From: Cenococcum geophilum 1.58
Lineage: Eukaryota > Ascomycota > Dothideomycetes > Gloniales > Gloniaceae
Direction of reading: 5' to 3'
Assembly: GCA_001692895.1 (NCBI GenBank)
Contig: KV748188.1
Coordinates: 1,054,001-1,118,000, forward strand
Length of the DNA: 64,000 bases
Part shown: positions 57,009 through 64,000 of the stretch, piece after piece
Layout: every line of letters starts with the position of its first letter
How positions within the stretch are numbered: position 1 is the stretch's first letter
The notes under the pieces: generated by a model
What the model saw: the letters and a program-made list of their open reading frames with translations, nothing else
Told to the model about the DNA's origin: nothing
Database searches by the model: none
Translations under genes and position numbers: made by a program

Positions 57009-58648
57009 TGTAACGGCGCTATCGTACATTACCTGCTAAATTCTGCCATATTCTGCCGACCTGCGATTGGCCCGCCTAAAGCTAGCGCCTTAGCGGCTTA
57101 CCCTATATATTTGTTTACATTGGTCCTAGTAACCCCTTTTCCTTCTCTTTAGCTTAGTATCTTTGTAATACAGCATTCTATAAGCTTCGGTTTAGAGGCA
57201 TTTATACGAGCCGTAATATTATACTAAGCTCTCCCTACTTTACCTGGGAAGGCCTTAATAATATCCCACCCTAAAGAAACTTTGTCTGCAACAACGCATT
57301 AACACACTATACTTAGACACTAAAACAACTCTATATTGCCTGGGAAGGCCTAGATAATATCTTACCTTATAAGCTAGATAGGACTAGACCTATACCCCCG
57401 GAATTAAAACTAAAGTATATAATATTAACAAACCTTAGGAAGCTAATAATAGCACCTAAAGTAAGCTTATCTAAGAGAGCTGCCTCTACCCAAGAGGAAC
57501 CTAAGATTTAATTAGGATTAGAAATTGAAGATAATAATAATGTCGTAAACATACGTGAGCAGATTTATGCCCTTGTAGCTAGCTAGGAAGCCAATTATCT
57601 TAAAGCGAGAAATATATAAGAGACCCTATAAGAGATTTTAGAAAGTCTTACAGCCCTATAAAATAGCCTGGCTTCCCCTTTTTAAAGCCCTAGTTAACCT
57701 GTTTACTCTACTAAATGTAATATACTAAGGAGTACGGATATAATAACGAAGTAATTAAAGTCTGTTAAGCTCCTTAACCCCCTACTACTGTTTAATGGGA
57801 TAGACCCTACCTTTAAGAATTGGAGGATTTAAGTATAAGGAAAGCTCTATGTTAACTATAACTATTTCCTTTCTAAAGAAGCTAAAATACTCTACCTCTT
57901 TAGTCGAACTACTAGGGACGCCTAACGGTACCTTTAAGCCAAGTTTAAGGACAACTCCCCTATTTAATTTATATCTATTAACGAGATAATACGGCACCTA
58001 GCGGCTATTTATATTAACCTAAACAAAGTATAGGATGCCCGTTATAACTATAATTACCTAATAATAAAACCGAACTAACCCTTTATTAAATTCTAGACTT
58101 AATTCCTATACCTTATAGGAGAAGACTAGGTTCCCCTTAAGAATTACTAATTAGACCTATATAATAAGCTAATAATCCGGCTATAAAAAAAGATTACTAT
58201 AACCTTAGATAACCTACTAACCTATAAAAGACTTGCAGCTTATTGCCTATTATTAGACTTAGAATTAAAGTGGATTAATGCCCGCCCTAATTAGCAGAAG
58301 TAACTCTATAATAATTAGAACTTGCTAGCTATATCTATAGAAGCTAGAGTAGAAAGATAAGTTATAACTACTCTTATACTAAAGGCGGTTATAACTATAC
58401 ACCGGTAAGCCTTGCCCGACTAGCTACGTACCACGCTATTAACTAATATTTGCTATAATACTCTAATTAACCCTACCTTAGCCACGTGCTTTAACTATAA
58501 TAAGTAAGGTTACTTTGCCTTATCTTACCCGGAGCTAAAGGATATAGGCGATATTAAGGAGATAGAGGAAGGAGAAATGTCTAATAAGTTAGGAAAAAAA
58601 GAACCCTAGGGAAAGACTCCCCCCTAAGGTACCTTATTAATATTAAAG
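57009..58648 (+). mobile_element. 5' part of Gypsy element 3
   Basis: A likely 5' LTR (57009-57218) starts TGTAACGGCG and has a TATATATTTG segment. It is followed by TTATACTAAGCTCTCCC, similar to the primer-site sequence of Gypsy 2. A gag frame follows, and at 58648 the Copia LTR begins. The remainder of this element should lie right of the window. Confidence 0.65.
57400..58600 (+). pseudogene. Gypsy 3 gag remnant
   Basis: The plus-strand frame shows NPLLLFNGIDPTFKNWRI, VNYNYFLSKEAKILYLFSRT and a damaged zinc knuckle CFNYNK-stop-GYFALSYP near 58490 (CFNCxKxGHFxxxCP in intact relatives). Typical of Gypsy gag; interrupted by TAG/TAA. Confidence 0.7.
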
Positions 58649-58856
58649 TGTTAGTTACACAGGGTGACTCACCAATAACGACTACTCAAGTAGGGTTATA
58701 GTGATGTTGGTTAATAAAGCTTATTAATTGGAATGAGGGAGGGCGAGGAACTTAAGGCTCCTCGCTACGCTAGTACCGCGGCGACACATGATGGCAACTT
58801 GCCATTACGTGACGGCAGTTTGCCGTACGTGGCGGCAACTTGCCTTATTCCCAACA
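58649..58856 (-). repeat. 3' LTR of the Copia element
   Basis: 208 bp, TG...CA on the minus strand. It includes three imperfect copies of a 20-21-bp unit (GGCAACTTGCCATTACGT-like) at about 58789-58850. Confidence 0.72.
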
Positions 58857-59299
58857 CTAGCAACTCTTCTTTTATGGTTGCCATCTATATATAAATACTG
58901 CTTAACTATTATAATAAATATAAACCCTCCTCACTTACTATTGCTATTATAGTATAAGTCTCGCTGTTCTAAAATTTGCCTCTTAGTACGCGGTGCTTTC
59001 TTGCTAAGGAGTTGTAGGTAGATATTATATTAGGGCCGTTAGGGCCGCTAAGGCGCTAGCTATAAGTAAGCTAATAGCGATTTTTTATCCTGGGGATAGA
59101 AAATCCTAATTGGCTAGTTTAAGTTAGGGTCTGTAGAATCTAATTAATTAGACAACTTTAACCGCCGGTTAAAGTTCCTAGATATCTTAAGGCTTTATAT
59201 AACTAAGACATTTTTAGGGACTCCCTTTTTACCTAACCTTTAACTCGTATATATAGAGTATTTATATTAATAAACGTCTCTAATGCCTTGTTTAGGTTC

Positions 59300-61320
59300 G
59301 CCTTTATTATTATATCTACTAGGTTATCTTAGCTATTAATCCATTAAATCTTAAAGAGTTTTTAACGTTTATAGGATTAATAAAGTGCCATAATATTAAT
59401 TATAAGGCGCTTTTCCTTTATAGTACTAAGCTTAACTAAACACTTATAGAGGGAGTATGAGTTGGTATATATAATTATAGGGATAACGAGAAGTTCAAGT
59501 CAATCTATAATTATCTTTAGGGTAGTTCCAATTATAATTGCTATATTAACTCCGCTAACTATTCTATATATCTCTAACGCCAGAACGCTTTAAGTAACGC
59601 ACTTACTCTTAATTAAGCTCCAATAAATAAGGTTGCCGTAAATCGTGAAGTCGTTTTCTCTAGTAGATTTATTCGCGATAATAATCTTATATCCTAACTA
59701 GGAGCTAAAATCTTTATTATTTATAAACAATCTATTAATAAATATAAAGAGCTTAGCGGTAAGAAGACTAATAGGTATATAGAGTAGTCCCTAATCGAGA
59801 TGGTTTATTTGCTAGAAAAGACGTTTATTTAGGGCAAGAACGTTATCCTTAGTTGGTTTTTAGTATTAGGTAGTAACAGAGAGATTAAATAAAGCCTTAG
59901 GTTAACAGATAGAAGTAATATAAGCTCCGCGAGCGCGTTGCTCCATATATCCTTACTTTAGGGAATTAACGTTAATAACGTTAATCTTCTTACCTTAACC
60001 CTTCTAGCGTAAAGCAATAAAATCCTTATTTAGGGAGAGGATATATCTATTAAAAAGTAATAGTATTATTAAATTAAGCTTTTCCTTTAGCTTTACTATA
60101 AGATTTGCCCTTACTAGCTTATCTTCTTTAAGGGCTAAGAATTGATCGTCTCCTAAGATAATTATATTATTAGTTTATATACCGATGATTTTGAATAGGG
60201 TTCCTATAGTTATAATAAAAAAGCATAGATTAAATATAAAAGTAGTCATTAAAAGTTTCTCTTTATAGTGCTTGCTGTAGGTAGCCTACTAATAGGTTCC
60301 TACCTCTGCGATTCTATATAATGGCTTAAGCACAACTATAATCGTATCCTCGGGATATTAGTGGTAAATTTGCTCTAGAAGGTATACTAATATTAAGCGC
60401 TAAAGGTGCGTCTCTAATTAGGTATAGGCCTAAGTGATATCTTATAAATAAACCGCCATTTTATTCTTTATTAAGGAGGGAGCTAGCGCAACAATAACTC
60501 GCTAACTAGCTCGTTAAATTATAGGAGATTGCGTAAAGATTACCTCCTTGCTATTGTTATTATAGCCTTAGATAATAAGCCTTAATTTCTTAAATAGGGC
60601 GTTAGTAGCTTTACCCTTAATCTCGTTAACCATTCTTAACTTAAAGATATAAACTCTATTAAACTTGGTATGGTTATACTTCTTAAATTTAAAGACTCCT
60701 CTTATAATAAGACCATTAATCTCCTACTTATTAGATGCTTAGAAAGGAGCTCCTAGAGTTATAATACGACCTTCCTTTTAGAGCTATTTTATAAGCTTAA
60801 AGTTAGCCTTCTCCTTAGTTGTTATAAAGGCCATTAATAGCTTAATTCCGTTCTTAATAGCGGCAATAAATTGCTCTTCGAAATTAATAAGATGTTAGCG
60901 GTTTTGTAATCCCTTTAGGCGACCTTTACCGCGTTATAGTTGCGGCGTATCTACTACAATTATATTAGAATTGTTGTTGCCTTCTAGAGTATATTAATCG
61001 TAGCTCTCCTTTAGGGTATTTTCTGTAGTATCCTACAAAGGCTTAGAACTGTTATCTTTATAATAAGGCTTAATAACGGTTAAACGGAATTAAGTAGGTC
61101 CGTAAGGTATCTAAATAGTATAAGTCTAACTATTAATTATAATAAGTTAATATAGGCCTAACTATCCTCCCTTTTTATGCTATACGCGTACCTTAGACTG
61201 GAGTAATAGGTTAAGCGTAGTTAAGGTGTTTAGGCCATTTCTTATTCCTAGTGCGTTATTAACCTAGCGTATAGCGTAGAGACGTCGTACCTCCTTTATT
61301 GCCTTATAAATAGCCTTAGC
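59300..61320 (-). pseudogene. Copia reverse transcriptase and RNase H remnant
   Basis: The minus-strand frame near 60170-60020 reads NNIIILGDDQFLALKEDKLV, then KLKEKLN; the segment after YTDD in fungal Copia is recognisable, with DD altered to NN. RNase H near 59690-59480 reads NDFTIYGNLIYWS, then SVLALEIYRIVSGVNIAI. Many stops. Confidence 0.72.
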
Positions 61321-61338
61321 TTATTATATAATGGAGGG

Positions 61339-62190
61339 CTAAGATCTTGAAAACCACTACTGTTGGCCCTCTACAATACGACGACCACTACTGTTCTCCT
61401 ATCCAGGGCACCTGTACGATCCAACATGGATGTACAGTATTCGATAGCATCCCCCGACCCCCAACAGAAAGCATTGACGACCTCTCACATCAACAAACGA
61501 GCGAACGCAAACGAGCAAACGAACGAGCAAATATACGGCCCCTCCTAACCCCCAGGGCGATCGCCCGCGGAGCATGCGGTCACTCGCCGTACTGCCGTAA
61601 TACTACTGAAGCGACAGCCGGATACAACCCCGTATGGTTTTCCTTGTCTCCTCTCGACGGAGTGGTGCCCCTAGAGAGGGCCTAGTGACTAGGGCCTAGG
61701 CACAAAAGATACCTAGGTACACACATCCCGCTTTCGGCTTTCAGTATTAGGATAGTAGAACGGATGAATCCCCCTTACGCCTTCGATAGGCCCTAGGGGG
61801 GGGAAGGCATGGCGTATATAGCAATGGTTAAACAAGAGATAGCATACAGGGGATGGCTAAGATATAGGAAATAACAACAATACAGCAATTAATTGGCAAG
61901 GCCTAGCTGGGACGTAGTGAACCCTAGCTTAGATAAGCTAGAGAAGGAAGCAGTGGTTCCCAAGGAGTTCGAACATCTAAGGAGGATAGGATGTAGCCGT
62001 AGGCCCGCAGGGCCGCCGCTATAGACGGACATGGCAAATCGGGGTTTTTCATCCTACTGAGGTGGCTTATAGGGTTTTTCCTCCCCCTAGTAGCAAGGGT
62101 TTTTTCTCGTCAATATTACTTTTCCCTTGTGTACGGAGTAGTCTGCGTGGGGCTAGATAGCATCCGTATCAGACGTTAATTAAAGAAGAA
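61339..62190 (+). mobile_element. Short non-LTR (LINE-derived) copy, not RIP-mutated
   Basis: Flanked by the perfect 18-bp duplication TTATTATATAATGGAGGG (61321-61338 and 62191-62208) and inserted in the Copia integrase/RT region. The 3' end carries the same tail as the LINE at 46410-47512 (CGGAGTAGTCTGCGTGGG, then CAGACGTTAA). It ends with a short A-rich tail rather than a long poly(A). It is GC-balanced, unlike its host element. A 112-codon frame at its 5' end (61347-61685) has no recognised domain; with no RT present it would be non-autonomous. Confidence 0.82.
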
Positions 62191-62209
62191 TTATTATATA
62201 ATGGAGGGA

Positions 62210-63300
62210 GATAGTAGAGAATTGTTAGTTATTTAAGGGTAGGCGCTAAAGACTAGTAATGTGGGTATAAGTTTATCCGGGCCAGCGGAATTATTAATAG
62301 CTTTAACAGCTATTTATAAGGTAAGTTCTTCGCTAGTATCCTCTAGTTTTAAAGAGATAATCTTATATATATGGCGTAATAGCGCGTAATATTGTTCTAC
62401 TTTTCTAATACTATTATATACCTTAACAGGGACTTCCTTAACCTTGATTGCTATTGCCTTTATTTATTATTAAAACTCTATAAATAAGAAGTTCTTTCCT
62501 ATATTATAGACAATTTAATTAGGGGGTCCTAGGTAGATATCAATCTAGTATAGTTAAAGGGTATCCTATGCGTTCCTAGCTAATATATCCTTTAAGAAAC
62601 GTACGGCTTAGAAGGAGGTTAAGAAGTTAATAACTTAAAGTACTGGCTTACCGCTAAGATATATAACGTCGACAATAATATAGAAGTTAAAGTTATAGTT
62701 ATCTTTAAGGGTAAACTTAAATCGGCTAGGGGACTTTTAGTTTATTTAGTAGTTATAGTAATACTTTATAAGGTACTTAATTGCCTTAACCTTAACTTTA
62801 TAGCCTACTCGCTAAAGAACCCTAAGTAATTAATAAATAAATAGGTGACTAAAACGATAGTATAGTTGACGTAACTCTAACTTAGTTAGGTAGCTTTAAG
62901 CAACACTTTTTTCTAGTTAATAAAGGAGCAACTAGGGGTAACCCTACTTGCGTATAATAGGCACCTAATTATCTCCCTAAATAAGTATATTCTTAAGGTT
63001 ATTAAGCTTAACGCCTAATTTATTTATATCTTTAATGCAAAATAGAAATGGGGTGTTCGTAGGGACAATATAGAAAGTGATGTACCCTAGGGGGGTTTAG
63101 ACCCTAATTGTGCTAAGAGAGATTGCAGTACCCTTACTAAAACGAATCGTGTATTGGCCTGCCGTTAAATAGTTAATCTAGACAGAGCTATTAAGCTACT
63201 AAAGGGCTCGAACTTAAGGTTCTTCTACTATAGATACTCCTGCGGCTCTAGTATCTGGCATAATACTATAGAAGACATTCGCCGAGTATCTGTCATCAAA
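62210..63300 (-). pseudogene. Copia protease and integrase remnant
   Basis: Protease reads NVFYSIMPDTRAAG, where active forms have DTGA (Gly to Arg is one transition), then GTIRV-like TISLSTIRV. Integrase reads NFNFYIIVDVIYLSGKPVL, AVRFLKDILARNA and DIYLGPPN. TAG replaces Trp and Gln throughout. Confidence 0.72.
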
Positions 63301-64000
63301 GGAGAACGCGAAACTCTCCCTTAGCTCGTTAAAGATATCTAACTTTATAATAGAATGGAGCGTAGATTGGTTATTAAGAATAGTAACAGTTTATATACCA
63401 TTTACCTTACTATACTTAGTGAAGTATTGGTTAGAAGAGTAGTTCTTAATTTCTATATTTATAAGGAGCTATTCGGCCTTATTAACCTCACCCTTAAGAT
63501 CTTTTACGCCTTTATATTAAACCAAAAAGCTTTAAAAGTAAGCCGTAGTAGCCTTATAATTTCTAACGTTTCTTATACTCTAGCGAAACTTATTATATAC
63601 CTCCTTTCGCTTATTAAGAGAATGCCTAGTTAACTAGTAATTTAGTTTCTTATAAATATAGCACTTCTTCTAGTAATTACTTCGAAATGAACCTCTATAA
63701 GGACCTCTACCTTTACCTTATAGTCGTTAATTATACCCTCTACCGTATTACCCACCACGGCCACTATATATTTAATTAGTCTAATTATAATTATATTGGC
63801 CGGGCAGGTTAATTAAAGTAGGTTAAAGTTAGGCGTTAAATTATTATACTTTTTAAGAGTATAAAGCGGTGCCAACGGAAGATCTTAATTAAGTATACAC
63901 TTCTTTATAAGTATTTGCAGGATTAAAGAGAGCAAGGTTATATTTTTTAACGCCTTAGTATACGCTAATGACTTAATTATATAGGCTAAAATCCTCTTAA

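Larger units (their letters stand above)
58649..64000 (-). mobile_element. Ty1/Copia element, minus strand, running off the window
   Basis: The 3' LTR at the left (58649-58856) reads TGTTGGGAATAAGG...CTAACA on the minus strand, preceded by the purine-rich ATAAAAGAAGAG. Reading leftward from the window edge: aspartic protease (about 63270-63000), integrase (about 62750-62210), then, beyond the inserted LINE, reverse transcriptase (about 60900-60000) and RNase H (about 59760-59300). The Copia order PR-IN-RT-RH is clear. Stops in all frames. The 5' LTR is outside the window. Confidence 0.83.

Noticed and set aside
63355..63633. 92-codon plus-strand frame near the right edge
   Set aside because: It is antisense to the Copia protease/gag region and consists of AT-driven Leu/Ile/Tyr residues.

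Overview
The window comes from a filamentous ascomycete (Pezizomycotina-type) nuclear genome. The genes carry short introns (about 50-110 nt) with GT-AG ends and encode typical fungal proteins. They alternate with long AT-rich blocks of transposon remnants. In those blocks the frames of known elements stay readable, but Gln (CAG) and Trp (TGG) codons have become TAG and catalytic Asp codons have become Asn. That is the CpA-to-TpA pattern expected of repeat-induced point mutation (RIP).

Layout. Bases 1-6437 are a gene block: the 3' end of a GH15 glycoside hydrolase, mitochondrial prohibitin-2, a possible small membrane protein, an L-type cargo lectin of the early secretory pathway, and mitochondrial succinyl-CoA:3-ketoacid CoA-transferase. 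Bases 6438-10900 are mostly gene-free; they hold a 274-bp inverted-repeat element and one orphan reading frame. Bases about 10880-26921 form the first AT-rich block: a decayed Helitron carrying a small unmutated 421-bp LTR element (TRIM), an LTR-retroelement relic with a roughly 255-bp tandem repeat, and a complete but inactivated Ty3/Gypsy chromovirus (18456-26414, TSD GGTTA).

Bases 26930-46290 are a gene island: an FAD-linked oxidase, a diaminopropionate ammonia-lyase-like PLP enzyme, a BUB1/BUBR1-type (MadBub) checkpoint kinase, COP9 signalosome subunit 3, a large MIT-domain protein, and an uncharacterised ORF. The second AT-rich block (46299-64000) holds a 5'-truncated LINE (46410-47512), a second Gypsy element on the minus strand (50185-56382, TSD TTACC), and the 5' end of a third Gypsy (from 57009). 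A minus-strand Copia (58649 to beyond the window) splits the third Gypsy, and a short unmutated LINE copy (61339-62190, 18-bp TSD) splits the Copia.

Both AT-rich blocks contain the same old composite repeat in opposite orientation (16877-18455 plus 26415-26921; and 48704-50184 plus 56388-57008). Each copy is split by a different Gypsy insertion, so each copy supplies the empty site for the other's insertion. The gene island therefore lies between large inverted repeats.

The host genes are mostly unrelated housekeeping functions with no sign of a metabolic cluster. Prohibitin-2 and the CoA-transferase both act in mitochondria, but their proximity looks incidental. The least familiar object is the 421-bp TRIM at 14064-14484, in which tRNA-like A-box and B-box promoter elements span the LTR/internal junction.
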